Assembly (NCBI GenBank): GCA_000504425.1
Contig: KI632513.1
Location: 72,501 to 136,485 of the forward strand
Source of the DNA: Rhodopseudomonas palustris JSC-3b
Lineage (GTDB): Bacteria > Pseudomonadota > Alphaproteobacteria > Rhizobiales > Xanthobacteraceae
Direction: 5' to 3'
Length of the DNA: 63,985 bases
Shown: one piece after another, positions 38,564 to 48,293 of the stretch
How positions within the stretch are numbered: the first letter of the stretch is position 1
Layout of the letters: each line of letters opens with the position of its first letter
Notes under the pieces: generated by a model
What the model was told of the DNA's origin: nothing
Databases searched by the model: none
Seen by the model: only the letters and a program-made list of their open reading frames with translations
Made by a program: the position numbers and the translations under genes

Positions 38564-39406
38564 TCAGGCGGGCAGCGGCTGCGAGTGCGGCAGGTCCGGC
38601 GTCGCGGCCGCCGCGTTGCCGGCGGCACCGGCGCGCAACGCGGCGCCGGTCAGGCGTCGCACCTCGGCTTCGGCACGGCGCGCGATCTGCTTGCGGTCGG
38701 CTTTCATGTCGTAAGCGATCGGCTCGCCCCAGCTCACGGTGACGTCGATCGCACCGGAGGCGAGCACGCCGATGAAATGCGGGATCAGATCGACATCGCC
38801 ATACCAGGCAACACGCTCGCGCAGCGCCCGGCCGATCGGCAGGCCGCTGAATTTCACATAAGCGAGCGACATCGGTTGCACGGTGATGGCGCTGTGATGG
38901 TCTGACTTGCCGAGCGCGTGATGCACGGCGCCGATCAGGGCCGAGCGGAACGGCAGAATCCGGATGCCATCGCTGGAAGTGCCCTCGGCAAACAGCACCA
39001 CCGCGTCGCCGGTCAGCAGCCGGTCGCCGATCTCCTCGGTGGCGGCGCCGGTGCGATGCCGGGCCTGGCGGTCGATGAAGATCGTGCGCTGCAATTTCGC
39101 GAGCCAGCCGAACACCGGCCAGCGCGCCACCTCGCTCTTGGAGATGAACACCACCGGCCCGAGCGCCGAGATCACGCAGATATCGAGCCAGGACACGTGA
39201 TTGGCCAGGATCAACGCCGGCGCCTCGCGGCAACGCTCGCCGACTTCGCGAATCCGAATGCCGACCACCTTGCATAGGACGCGGTGGAACAGATGTGGGA
39301 TGGAGCGCTGCATCCGCAGATTGAACGCCAAGGCGATCAGTTGGAACGGCAGCAGCAGCAAAGTGAGAAAGGTGAGAGCGAGCAGGATCAAGGGAAAGCG
39401 AATCAT
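38564..39406 (-). CDS. plsC: 1-acyl-sn-glycerol-3-phosphate acyltransferase
   Basis: Adds the second acyl chain to lysophosphatidate in phospholipid synthesis. 280 residues. An N-terminal membrane helix (FPLILLALTFLTLLLLPFQL) is followed by the HX4D motif ILANHVSWLD, a second block FIDRQAR, and the third block LFAEGTSSDG (Ala replaces the usual Pro of PEGT). Membrane-bound. The C-terminal 40 residues are Ala-rich. Stands alone between two differently oriented genes. Confidence 0.92.
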   Translation of the reverse strand: MIRFPLILLALTFLTLLLLPFQLIALAFNLRMQRSIPHLFHRVLCKVVGIRIREVGERCREAPALILANHVSWLDICVISALGPVVFISKSEVARWPVFGWLAKLQRTIFIDRQARHRTGAATEEIGDRLLTGDAVVLFAEGTSSDGIRILPFRSALIGAVHHALGKSDHHSAITVQPMSLAYVKFSGLPIGRALRERVAWYGDVDLIPHFIGVLASGAIDVTVSWGEPIAYDMKADRKQIARRAEAEVRRLTGAALRAGAAGNAAAATPDLPHSQPLPA

Positions 39407-39641
39407 GACGCCGTCTTTCGTCCCCTACGGCCACGCGACGCTGCTTGGTGCAGAGCGGCACCTTAGCGGAAACGCCCGCTCAGATCAAAACATGCGCTCG
39501 GCCGCGGAGGTCTGTCCGTGCTGCTGAACGCGGATGCGATCTAAACGCTTGCGTTGTCTAGCCAGGCATTGTTACGCGGCCATGACGCCGTGATTGATGT
39601 TACCGCTGCGGGCCGCTTCCTATTGCCGTGAAAGGAACCCG

Positions 39642-39998
39642 ATGTCGCAATTGATTCCGCCCTCTGTATTGCCGATCCTGCTGTTGTTCGCCTCCAATGT
39701 GTTCATGACTTTTGCCTGGTACGGGCACCTCAAATACAAGAGCACCGCACTGCCGATCGCCATCATGGCGAGCTGGGGCATTGCGTTCTTTGAATATTGG
39801 CTGGCGGTGCCGGCCAATCGCTGGGGTAGCGAGGTCTATTCGGCGGCGCAGCTCAAGACGCTGCAGGAGGTGATCACGCTGATCGTGTTCGCGGGGTTTT
39901 CGGCGCTGTATCTCAAGGAGCCGATCAGCTGGAATCATGGCGTCGGCTTTGCGCTGATCGCGCTCGGCGCGTTCTTCATCTTTCACAAGTGGAGCTGA
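39642..39998 (+). CDS. DUF486 (DMT-superfamily) membrane protein
   Basis: 118 residues from ATG 39642 with AAGGAAC upstream. Four hydrophobic segments (LPILLLFASNVFMTFAW, AIMASWGIAFFEYWLAVPA, VITLIVFAGFSALYL, GVGFALIALGAFFIF) and the family motif PANRWG. DUF486 proteins are small, four-helix relatives of drug/metabolite transporters; no substrate known. The end is 6 bases from the convergent dehydrogenase gene. Confidence 0.88.
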   Translation: MSQLIPPSVLPILLLFASNVFMTFAWYGHLKYKSTALPIAIMASWGIAFFEYWLAVPANRWGSEVYSAAQLKTLQEVITLIVFAGFSALYLKEPISWNHGVGFALIALGAFFIFHKWS

Positions 39999-40004
39999 GC
40001 GCGC

Positions 40005-41183
40005 TCAGCGCCCGGCCGGTGCCACGCGCAGCAACCGGCCGTTCTGAGCGTCGGTCAGCAGCCACAGCGCGCCGTCCGGGCCTTCGCGAACGTCGCGAAT
40101 CCGCTCGCCGAGCGTCGCCAGCAGCCGCTCCTCGCCGGTGACGCGGTCGCCGTCTAGCGTGAGCCGCACCAACAGCTGCGCGGCGAGCGCGCCGGTGAAC
40201 AGGCTGCCGCGCCATTCTGGAAACAGCGTGCCCTGATAGAACGCCATGCCGGACGGCGCGATCGACGGCACCCAGACTTTGATCGGCTGCTCCATGCCCG
40301 GCTTGGCGGTGGCCTCGTGAATCTTGGCGCCGGAATAATCGATGCCAAAGCCGATCACCGGCCAGCCATAGTTCTTGCCCTTGCCGATGATGTTGACCTC
40401 GTCGCCGCCGCGCGGGCCGTGCTCGATCTCCCACAGCGCGCCGCTAACGGGGTTGAAAGCGAGGCTCTGCACATTGCGGTGGCCGTAGCTCCAGATCTCC
40501 GGCATCGCATCGCGGCGGCCGACAAACGGATTGTCGCTGGGCACGGTGCCATCAGGCGTGATGCGCACCAGCTTGCCGAGATGATTGCCGAGGTTCTGCG
40601 CCTCGTCGCGAAACGCAAAATGATCGCCGAGCGCCAGGAACAGGTTGCCATCCGGCCCTTGCGCGATCCGGCAGCCATAATGCAGCCCGGACGATAGCGG
40701 GCCCTGCTGGCGGAAGATCACCTTGAGCTGATCGAGTTTGGGCGCCGCGCCGTCGATCAGCCGGGCGCGCGCCAGCGCGGTGCGGCCGCCGCGGCCATCG
40801 CGCTCGGCAAAGCAGACGTACAGCGTTGCGTTCTGCGCAAAATCGCGGTCGAGCGCGATGTCGAGCAGCCCACCCTGGCCGGACGCCCACACCTCTGGCA
40901 CGCCGGGCAACGGCGGCGACAATTCGCCCTGCTGGGTGACGAGCCGCAGCCGGCCGGGACGTTCGGTGATCAACAACCGGCCGTCGGGCAGAAACGTCAA
41001 ACCCCATGGGTGTTCGAGGCCGGACGCCACCGTGCGCACCGCCAGCGTTCCGGCCGAGGAGGGAAATGGCTGTTCAGCGCTGCGGCCCGCGGCGGGGACG
41101 ACGAGCAGCAGCAGGGCGAGCGCGACGCAGCGCGCCAGCACGCGGCGACGATGGCGGCGATAAGGATGATGGCGGTCGGGCAT
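40005..41183 (-). CDS. PQQ-dependent sugar dehydrogenase (soluble GDH/aldose type)
   Basis: 392 residues from ATG 41183, preceded by AAGGAGG. Signal peptide RRVLARCVALALLLLVVPAA, so periplasmic. Six-bladed propeller typical of GSDH/Asd-like enzymes: VASGLEHPWGLTFLPDGRLL with the catalytic His in blade 1, DIALDRDFAQNATLYVCFAE, LHYGCRIAQGPDGNLFLALG, IWSYGHRNVQSLAFNP and EIEHGPRGGDEVNIIGKGKN. Oxidises aldoses with PQQ and calcium. No PQQ biosynthesis gene is in the window. Confidence 0.9.
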   Translation of the reverse strand: MPDRHHPYRRHRRRVLARCVALALLLLVVPAAGRSAEQPFPSSAGTLAVRTVASGLEHPWGLTFLPDGRLLITERPGRLRLVTQQGELSPPLPGVPEVWASGQGGLLDIALDRDFAQNATLYVCFAERDGRGGRTALARARLIDGAAPKLDQLKVIFRQQGPLSSGLHYGCRIAQGPDGNLFLALGDHFAFRDEAQNLGNHLGKLVRITPDGTVPSDNPFVGRRDAMPEIWSYGHRNVQSLAFNPVSGALWEIEHGPRGGDEVNIIGKGKNYGWPVIGFGIDYSGAKIHEATAKPGMEQPIKVWVPSIAPSGMAFYQGTLFPEWRGSLFTGALAAQLLVRLTLDGDRVTGEERLLATLGERIRDVREGPDGALWLLTDAQNGRLLRVAPAGR

Positions 41184-41253
41184 CGCGGGCCTCCTTGCGC
41201 TCACAACGCAGGAGCGCAGGGCCCGTTCGGACGCGGTGCTGAAGGTCAGCAAC

Positions 41254-41427
41254 TCACAGCGGCAACGCCAGCGAGTGATGGGCGGCGGACAGGGTCATCA
41301 CCACGATCACTGACAGTGACAGCGAGGCGAACGCCAGCGATGCCACGACGGCGTGGATCAGGCGAGAGGAGGCGGTGGCCGCTATGCGGCTGCGAAAGCC
41401 GGCTTCCCGGCCCGGCATCGGTTCCAT
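41254..41427 (-). CDS. Small single-helix membrane protein
   Basis: 57 residues: MEPMPGREAGFRSRIAATAS, then a positively charged-to-hydrophobic transition and one membrane helix (VVASLAFASLSLSVIVVMTL), ending in AAHHSLALPL. GAGAG-like purines upstream are only a weak ribosome site. The frame fits between the flanking genes without overlap and codon use resembles the neighbours. No family recognised; it could also be a chance frame. Confidence 0.5.
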   Translation of the reverse strand: MEPMPGREAGFRSRIAATASSRLIHAVVASLAFASLSLSVIVVMTLSAAHHSLALPL

Positions 41428-41594
41428 GGTCAAGCTCTCTCAATCCCCGGCGAATCGCCGCGGTTGAAACTGTGTCGCATTTGTCCAAGGCGCAAATGCG
41501 GCGCTGATCGCGCCAAAAGTGTCGGAATGATGGAAAAGTCGGGCGTTATTCCCGCTGTTTACCCACCATCCCGCTGTTTTGCCGCGCAGCGTGG

Positions 41595-42245
41595 TCAGGC
41601 CGAAGCCACCGCGTCGGTACTGCTGCGCGCGGTCTGCGGTTTGCAGGTCATCGAGATGAACCCGGGCGTCTGCTGCACGCGGCGCAGCCAGGCGCCGATC
41701 GCGGGGAAGGCGTCGAGATCGAAATCGCACTGATTGGCGACATGGGTGTAGCCGAACAGCGCGATGTCAGCGATCGTCAGTTGTCCCGCGGCGAAATAAG
41801 CGTTGGTCTTGAGGTGATTTTCCATCACCTGCAGCGCCGCATAGCCGCGCTCCATCCAGTCTTCCAGCGCGTGGGTCTGCAGATCGCGGCCGCCCTTGAC
41901 CAGCGACAGCCAGAAATAGGCAGCACCGATATTGGGCTCGAGCGCGTGCTGCTCGAAGAACATCCATTGCAGCGCTTCGGCGCGTTCGATCCGCGAGGCA
42001 GGGGCCAGCGAGGTGCCGACGGTGACGTACCACAGAATCGCGTTCGATTCGGCGAGGTAGCGGCCGTCTTCCACTTCGAGCAACGGCACCTGGCCCGAGG
42101 GATTCTTCGACAGGAAGTCCGGCGTGCGGCTTTCGCCGCTCAGAATATCAACCTCGATGGCCTGATACGGCACACCCAATAAGGCCAGCGCGAGGCGGAC
42201 CTTGTAGCTGTTGCCGGATCGTTGCATCGAGTAAAGTTTGTACAT
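41595..42245 (-). CDS. Glutathione S-transferase family protein
   Basis: 216 residues. N-terminal thioredoxin fold KLYSMQRSGNSYKVRLALAL with a Ser-x-x-Ser-like active region, glutathione-site GQVPLLEVEDGRYLAESNAI; C-terminal helical domain with FAAGQLTIADIALFGYTHVA, the N-capping box of GSTs. Third GST-like gene in this 8-kb stretch. Substrate unknown. An isolated leftward gene with a 670-base upstream region. Confidence 0.92.
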   Translation of the reverse strand: MYKLYSMQRSGNSYKVRLALALLGVPYQAIEVDILSGESRTPDFLSKNPSGQVPLLEVEDGRYLAESNAILWYVTVGTSLAPASRIERAEALQWMFFEQHALEPNIGAAYFWLSLVKGGRDLQTHALEDWMERGYAALQVMENHLKTNAYFAAGQLTIADIALFGYTHVANQCDFDLDAFPAIGAWLRRVQQTPGFISMTCKPQTARSSTDAVASA

Positions 42246-42568
42246 CTGCGCCGCTTGGTTCCGTCGCTGCCCTGAGTGGATTGCTTGATCTGTTCACGAT
42301 CTGACAATGATGTCGCTCATGGCACGCCGCAAGTCCCGGTATCCGGAAAAGGTCGAAAAGCTCTGCGCTGCCGACTATGCAGCATATTTCTGTTGCGCAA
42401 TTCCGTGATGCAACGGAGGCGGCGAGCTTGCACCTGCGGCGGCACTGCGGCCGCGTGAAAAGCCCGCAGCAAGCGGCGCGCTGCGCTGGGTTGCCTGGCC
42501 CTTGGGGCGCAACCGCGGCCTCGTGATGCGGCGTTTGGCCGGGGCGGCCCGCGCCGCGCACGGTGCTA

Positions 42569-42680
42569 TCGGTTCTGACGGAATCAGAACCGAAGCTCGA
42601 GCTTGATGGTCTGACGCGTTGTCTTGGCATCTTGGCGTCTTGGCGCAAGCCGGCTTCCAGTTCGCTCGGGAGCGCTTTGG
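42569..42680. repeat. Dispersed Rhizobiales intergenic element within a 671-base gap
   Basis: Starts with the palindrome GGTTCTGA-CGGAA-TCAGAACC (42571-42591), continues CGAAGCTCGAGCTTGATGG, then GACGCGTTGTCTTGG and ends TTCGCTCGGGAGCGCTTTGG. I recognise this order (GGTTCTGAttnnATCAGAACC, GCTCTAGCTTG, GACGCGTTTTC, TTCGCTCGAAAACGCT) as a widespread intergenic repeat of Bradyrhizobium and relatives, here diverged. The rest of 42246-42916 shows no gene on either strand. Confidence 0.7.
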
Positions 42681-42850
42681 GGCTGGCGCCGAGTGGATGT
42701 GCCGAGGACCGCGGGCAGGGCTGGCACCCAGGCCGTGTCCGGCCTGTGGGGCTCGGCCGGGGCGCTGCGGTCGCTGGTCTGCGGGCTGTGCAAGACAGGC
42801 TTCCAGCAATGCGGCCTATGCTTCTTGCAGCGCAGCGGGACGCGGCATAG

Positions 42851-44119
<1,269 letters not shown>

Positions 44120-44230
44120 GTCTGGATAGCAACGCCTTTGTGCCAAAAAGTGGCGACCCTGCCATGTTTTGAACACGAGGCTTGCGTCCTGTTCCTGCGT
44201 CCTAAAAATGTCAATGCGGAGACTATCGTG

Positions 44231-44731
44231 ATGCGTTTCTCAAGACTGTTCGGCATCGCCGCTGCGGCGCTGGTCGCTTCGTTCGCGACTGCCAACGCTC
44301 AGCAGCAGCTCAAGGTCGGTGTGCTCGAGTGCACCGGCGGCCAGAACGTCGGCTTTGTGGTCGGGTCGGTGACCCAGCTGCAGTGCGTGTTCCAGAGCCA
44401 GGGCCGTCGGCCCGAGCCCTATGTTGCCACCGTGCAGCGCTTCGGCGTTGATCTCGGCATCACCCAGCAGACCGGCCTGGCCTGGGCGGTGTATGCCCCG
44501 ACCCGTCGCGTGGGTCATGGTGATCTGACCGGCAGCTACGGCGGCGTCGGCGCCAATGCGTCGTTCGGCGTCGGCGCGGGTGCCAACGTCCTGGTTGGTG
44601 GTTCGTCCAACGCGATCTCGCTGCAGCCGCTCAGCCTGCAGGGCCAGACCGGCGTCAACGTTGCCGCCGGCATTGCCAATCTGCAGCTGCACCCGGTTGA
44701 GCAGCCCCGCCGTCATCGTCGGCATCACTAA
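44231..44731 (+). CDS. Secreted DUF992 protein
   Basis: 166 residues from ATG 44231 with GGAG upstream. Signal peptide RLFGIAAAALVASFATANAQ. DUF992 core: LKVGVLECTGGQNVGFVVGS, CVFQSQGRRPEPYVATVQRF, GITQQTGLAWAVYAPTR, then Gly-rich SFGVGAGANVLVGGSSNAIS and LQPLSLQGQTGVNVAAGIAN. Two Cys (in LECTGG and LQCVF) could pair in the periplasm. Function of DUF992 is unknown. It ends with QPRRHRRHH, a basic tail absent from the paralogue at 45134. Followed by a strong terminator. Confidence 0.9.
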   Translation: MRFSRLFGIAAAALVASFATANAQQQLKVGVLECTGGQNVGFVVGSVTQLQCVFQSQGRRPEPYVATVQRFGVDLGITQQTGLAWAVYAPTRRVGHGDLTGSYGGVGANASFGVGAGANVLVGGSSNAISLQPLSLQGQTGVNVAAGIANLQLHPVEQPRRHRRHH

Positions 44732-44759
44732 GCTCCGGCGGCCTGGCCGCTGTTCTGAA

Positions 44760-44786
44760 GGGCCCGCTCATGCGGGCCCTTTTTTT
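44760..44786 (+). terminator. Rho-independent terminator after the first DUF992 gene
   Basis: GGGCCCGC and GCGGGCCC form an 8-bp stem with loop TCAT, followed by seven T. Confidence 0.93.
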
Positions 44787-44820
44787 ATGTGCGATGGCTC
44801 GTGCACCATTGTCTGCGCGC

Positions 44821-44865
44821 CTCCTGTCATTGCGCCTCCTGTCATTGTGCCTCTTGTCATCGCGG
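44821..44865 (+). repeat. Three tandem 15-bp units
   Basis: CTCCTGTCATTGCGC, CTCCTGTCATTGTGC and CTCTTGTCATCGCGG follow one another directly. They sit between the terminator of the first DUF992 gene and the second DUF992 gene. Too few copies to say more. Confidence 0.8.
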
Positions 44866-45133
44866 TGACATTGAAGATTTGCGGTTGCTGTGCGTAGATG
44901 CGTGCACACCGTCGGCATTCGCGCGTCGGCGGGTGCGGTGCTGCGTTCGTCCGTCGTTGCGCGCGGTGCCATCAGTTGATGCTTTGTCGGGGTTCTCCCG
45001 TTCGGGCGGCTGATCAGCCGGGGGCAACGACCTGTCGGGGTTACGCCTGGATCGGCCGGTCGATCGGCGCAGGCTGCGATCGGTCCTGTCCAGTCACCGT
45101 CTTCCCTCCCTTTGTACAAACCGGAGACTTGCT

Positions 45134-45607
45134 ATGAGCCGCTTTTCGCTTCTGCTCGGAATCGCTGCCGCCGCGCTCGCCATCGGTAGCGCCGAGGCAC
45201 AGCAGTCGCGCGTCAAGATCGGCGTGTTGGAATGTCGCGGCGGAGCCAGCATGGGCTTCATCGTCGGCTCGGTGACCCATCTCGGCTGCCTGCTGCGCAG
45301 CGAAGGACGTCCGGATGAGCCCTATGTTGCCACCATCCGCAAGGTGGGGCTTGATATCGGCATCACCCAGGAGACCGGGCTCGCCTGGGCGGTGTTTGCG
45401 CCGGTCGAACGGCTCGGGCCGGGCGCGCTATCTGGCAACTACGCGGGAGCGCAAGGCTCGGCCGCGGTGGGCGTTGGCGTCGGTGCCAATGTGCTGGTCG
45501 GCGGGTCGGATAACGTGATCTCGCTGCAGCCGCTCAGTCTGCAGGGCCAGACCGGCTTCAACGTCGCGGTCGGGCTGGAAGGCTTGGAACTGCGGCCGGG
45601 TCGTTAG
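45134..45607 (+). CDS. Secreted DUF992 protein, second paralogue
   Basis: 157 residues; GGAG 7 bases before the ATG. Signal peptide RFSLLLGIAAAALAIGSAEA. Same core as the upstream paralogue: VKIGVLECRGGASMGFIVGS, LGCLLRSEGRPDEPYVATIR, GITQETGLAWAVFAPVERL, NVLVGGSDNVISLQPLSLQG. No basic tail; ends LEGLELRPGR. The two genes arose by duplication but have separate transcription signals (a terminator and about 350 bases between them). Confidence 0.9.
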   Translation: MSRFSLLLGIAAAALAIGSAEAQQSRVKIGVLECRGGASMGFIVGSVTHLGCLLRSEGRPDEPYVATIRKVGLDIGITQETGLAWAVFAPVERLGPGALSGNYAGAQGSAAVGVGVGANVLVGGSDNVISLQPLSLQGQTGFNVAVGLEGLELRPGR

Positions 45608-45626
45608 CAATTAGTTCAGCCTGCGA

Positions 45627-45663
45627 AGCGGACTGCTGCTGTGCGTTGCAGCAGGAGTCCGCT
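45627..45663 (+). terminator. Hairpin after the second DUF992 gene
   Basis: AGCGGACT-G-CTGCTG pairs with CAGCAG-G-AGTCCGCT. It starts 20 bases after the stop. No T run follows, so factor-independent termination is uncertain; it may act as an mRNA 3' stabiliser. Confidence 0.5.
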
Positions 45664-45789
45664 GTCCTTGATCTTGCTCAAGCCTTGCTGCGCGCGGTTG
45701 ATGATTTCCCGCTTGCCAATGTTCAAGGCCCCTGAAACGATCTCATTGCCGACCCAATCAAGGGCCGAGCTCCAACCCCGGAGGCGGCG

Positions 45790-47838
45790 ATGGGACAGAC
45801 CATGAGAAGTCCCCGCGGTCCACGGTGCATCGCACTGGTGGGCCCTTTCCAAAGCGGAAAAACCACACTGCTTGAAGCTATCCTGGCTCGCACTGGCGCC
45901 ATCCCGCGCGCCGGCAGCGTCGATGCCGGGACCTCGTTCGGCGATTCCAGTCCGGAGGCCCGTCAGCACAAGATGGGTGTCGCACTGACCGCCGCGACCA
46001 CCACCTTCATGGGTGAAAGTTACACTTTCATCGATTGCCCTGGCTCCATCGAATTCGCGCATGACATGCACGCGGCGCTGCCGGCGGTCGATGCTGCCGT
46101 CGTCGTCTGCGAAGCCGACGAGCGCAAGCTGCCGCAACTGCAGATCATCCTGCGTGAGCTGGAAGACCTCGGGATTCCCAGATTCCTGTTTCTCAATAAG
46201 ATCGACAAGGCCGACTCCCGCGTCACCGAAGCGCTCAACACCTTGCAGCCCGCTTCGCGTATTCCGCTGGTGCTGCGCCAGATCCCGATCTGGAATGGCG
46301 ATCTGATCGCCGGTTACGTTGACCTCGCGCTGGAACGTGCCTTCGTCTATCGCGAACATATGGCTTCCGAAGTGGTCGATCTTGGCGGCGGCGATCTCGA
46401 CCGCGAGAAGGAAGCGCGCTTCTCGATGCTGGAGCGGCTCGCCGATCACGACGACTCGCTGATGGAGCAATTGCTGGAAGACGTCGCACCGCCGCGTGAT
46501 GCGGTGTTTGACGATCTGTCGCGCGAATTGCGCGAGGGCTTGATCTGTCCGGTGCTGCTCGGTTCGGCGCTCCGTGAGAACGGCGTGTCGCGGCTGCTCA
46601 AGGCACTGCGTCACGAAGCGCCCGACGTCGCCGAAACCGCCTCGCGTCTCGGCGCCACCGGCAGCGATGCCTCGGCCTATGTGTTCAAGACCTCGCATCT
46701 GCAGCACGGCGGCAAGCTGTCGCTGGCCCGCGTGCTCAACGGTCAGTTCCGTGATGGCGACGCGGTGCATGCCTCCAGCGGTGAAGCCGGCAAGATCTCC
46801 GGCATTCACGCGCTGATCAGTGGTTCCGACACCAAGCGGCAACAAGCAGGGCCGGGCGATCTCGTCGCATTCGGCAAGCTCGACGCGGTCAAGACCGGCG
46901 ACACGCTGTCGAACGGCAAAACCGTGCCGGCCAAGCTGGTGGAGGTGCTGCCGGCACCGCCGGTGCTGGCGATGGCGCTGTCGGCGGCCGACCGCAAGGA
47001 CGACGTCAAGCTCGGCCAGGCGCTGTTGCGGCTGAACGAGGAAGATCCCTCGCTCACCATCATCCACAACGCCCAGACCCACGACATCGTGCTGTGGGGC
47101 CAGGGTGAAATGCATCTGCGGGTGGCGCAGGAGCGGTTGCAGGACCGCTACGGCGTTGCGGTCAAGTCGCACCAGCCCTCGATCGGCTATCAGGAGACCA
47201 TCCGCAAGTCGGTCACCCAGCGCGGCCGGCACAAGAAGCAGTCCGGTGGCCATGGCCAGTTCGGCGATGTGGTGCTGGAGATCGCGCCGATGCCGCGTGG
47301 CAGCGGCTTTACCTTCGGCGAACGGGTGGTCGGTGGCGCGGTGCCGCGCAACTACATCCCGGCGGTCGAGGAAGGCGTGAAGGACGGCTTGGCCAAGGGC
47401 CCGCTGGGCTTCCCGGTGGTCGATCTCACCGTGACGCTGATCGACGGCTCGTTCCACACCGTCGACTCCTCGGACATGGCGTTCCGAACCGCCGGTCGCA
47501 TCGGCATCAGCGAAGCGTTGCCGCAGTGCCAGCCGGTGCTGCTGGAGCCGATCCATACCGTTGAGATCGTGTGCCCGACCGAGGCGACCGCCAAGGTCAA
47601 CGCCATCCTGTCCGGGCGGCGCGGCCAGATCCTCAGCTTCGACACCCGCGACGGTTGGCCGGGCTGGGATACGGTGCGGGCGACGATGCCGGAGGCGGAG
47701 ATCGGCGATCTGATCGTCGAGCTGCGTTCGGCGACCGCAGGTGCCGGCAGCTTCACCCGGACTTTTGACCGCATGGCGGAAGTGACCGGGCGGCTGGCCG
47801 ACCAGATCGTCGCGGCCAATCGGCCTGCGGCTGCCTGA
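45790..47838 (+). CDS. EF-G-like translational GTPase paralogue
   Basis: 682 residues with the five-domain layout of elongation factor G; GGAGG precedes the ATG. G1 GPFQSGKT (18-25), G3 DCPGSIEF (82-89) and G4 NKID (136-139) are present, domain IV/V segments include GQFGDVVLEIAPMPRGSGF and EPIHTVEIVCPTEATAKVNA. Canonical EF-G has DTPGHVDF in G3; here the catalytic His position is Ser86, and the switch I RGITI motif reads KMGVAL. It is therefore not the housekeeping EF-G but the EF-G-like branch (sometimes EF-G2) found in several alphaproteobacteria and actinobacteria, of unclear role. It stands alone with its own terminator. Confidence 0.88.
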   Translation: MGQTMRSPRGPRCIALVGPFQSGKTTLLEAILARTGAIPRAGSVDAGTSFGDSSPEARQHKMGVALTAATTTFMGESYTFIDCPGSIEFAHDMHAALPAVDAAVVVCEADERKLPQLQIILRELEDLGIPRFLFLNKIDKADSRVTEALNTLQPASRIPLVLRQIPIWNGDLIAGYVDLALERAFVYREHMASEVVDLGGGDLDREKEARFSMLERLADHDDSLMEQLLEDVAPPRDAVFDDLSRELREGLICPVLLGSALRENGVSRLLKALRHEAPDVAETASRLGATGSDASAYVFKTSHLQHGGKLSLARVLNGQFRDGDAVHASSGEAGKISGIHALISGSDTKRQQAGPGDLVAFGKLDAVKTGDTLSNGKTVPAKLVEVLPAPPVLAMALSAADRKDDVKLGQALLRLNEEDPSLTIIHNAQTHDIVLWGQGEMHLRVAQERLQDRYGVAVKSHQPSIGYQETIRKSVTQRGRHKKQSGGHGQFGDVVLEIAPMPRGSGFTFGERVVGGAVPRNYIPAVEEGVKDGLAKGPLGFPVVDLTVTLIDGSFHTVDSSDMAFRTAGRIGISEALPQCQPVLLEPIHTVEIVCPTEATAKVNAILSGRRGQILSFDTRDGWPGWDTVRATMPEAEIGDLIVELRSATAGAGSFTRTFDRMAEVTGRLADQIVAANRPAAA

Positions 47839-47860
47839 CGGCCGTATAAATCGACAAAGC

Positions 47861-47900
47861 CGGCTTCGGTGATGTTTCATACATCACCGAAGCCGTTTAT
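47861..47900 (+). terminator. Rho-independent terminator after the EF-G-like gene
   Basis: CGGCTTCGGTGATGT and ACATCACCGAAGCCG form a perfect 15-bp stem with loop TTCAT, then TTTATGTTT. A frame for the next gene that would begin at 47869 lies inside this hairpin and is not credible as a start. Confidence 0.85.
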
Positions 47901-47930
47901 GTTTCTGCGCAGTGTTACGTTTCTGCGCAG
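47901..47930 (+). repeat. Two direct repeats upstream of the HTH gene
   Basis: GTTTCTGCGCAG occurs at 47901-47912 and 47919-47930, 18 bases apart (close to two helical turns), 50-80 bases before the HTH gene's start. TGCGCA inside each is itself palindromic. Candidate operator for autoregulation. Confidence 0.6.
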
Positions 47931-47979
47931 CTGTGCTGCCGATCTCGTCTGCCATGGCCTGTGTTGCTGGATACCCCTC

Positions 47980-48252
47980 GTGATCACCTCGTTTCAGTTG
48001 CGCGCCGCACGAGCGCTGCTCGGCATCGATCAGCGTCAGCTCGCTGAGCTGGCCGGGGTTTCGGTGCCGACCATCCAGCGCATGGAAGCCAGCAGCGGCA
48101 ATGTGCGCGGCGTGGTCGACTCGCTCACCAAAGTGGTGGAGGCGCTGAACCGCGCCGGCGTCGAATTGATCGGCGAGCATGCCCGTAGCGAGGATGGCGG
48201 CCGCGGCGTGCGGCTGCGCGAGCCGGGCCCGCCGCCTGGCGCCGAGCCGTAG
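47980..48252 (+). CDS. XRE-type helix-turn-helix protein
   Basis: 90 residues from GTG 47980 (ITSFQLRAARALLGIDQRQL). The HTH is QRQLAELAGVSVPTIQRMEA at about residues 17-36, followed by a helical piece (VVDSLTKVVEALNRAGVELI) typical of short Cro/C1-like regulators in Rhizobiales. The C-terminus is Gly/Pro-rich. No strong ribosome site precedes the GTG, so the start is uncertain; an upstream frame would add a Cys-rich leader overlapping the terminator. Lies 41 bases before aroE on the same strand. Confidence 0.75.
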   Translation: MITSFQLRAARALLGIDQRQLAELAGVSVPTIQRMEASSGNVRGVVDSLTKVVEALNRAGVELIGEHARSEDGGRGVRLREPGPPPGAEP

Positions 48253-48293
48253 CACCCGCCAGCCCGATAGCCTCCCGACGAAAGGACCCCGCG

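Noticed and set aside
45616-47880. A 754-codon open frame antisense to the EF-G-like gene
   Set aside because: Its composition (Arg, His, Asp and Gly-rich, no motifs) is that of a shadow of GC-rich codons; the sense strand encodes a complete recognisable protein.
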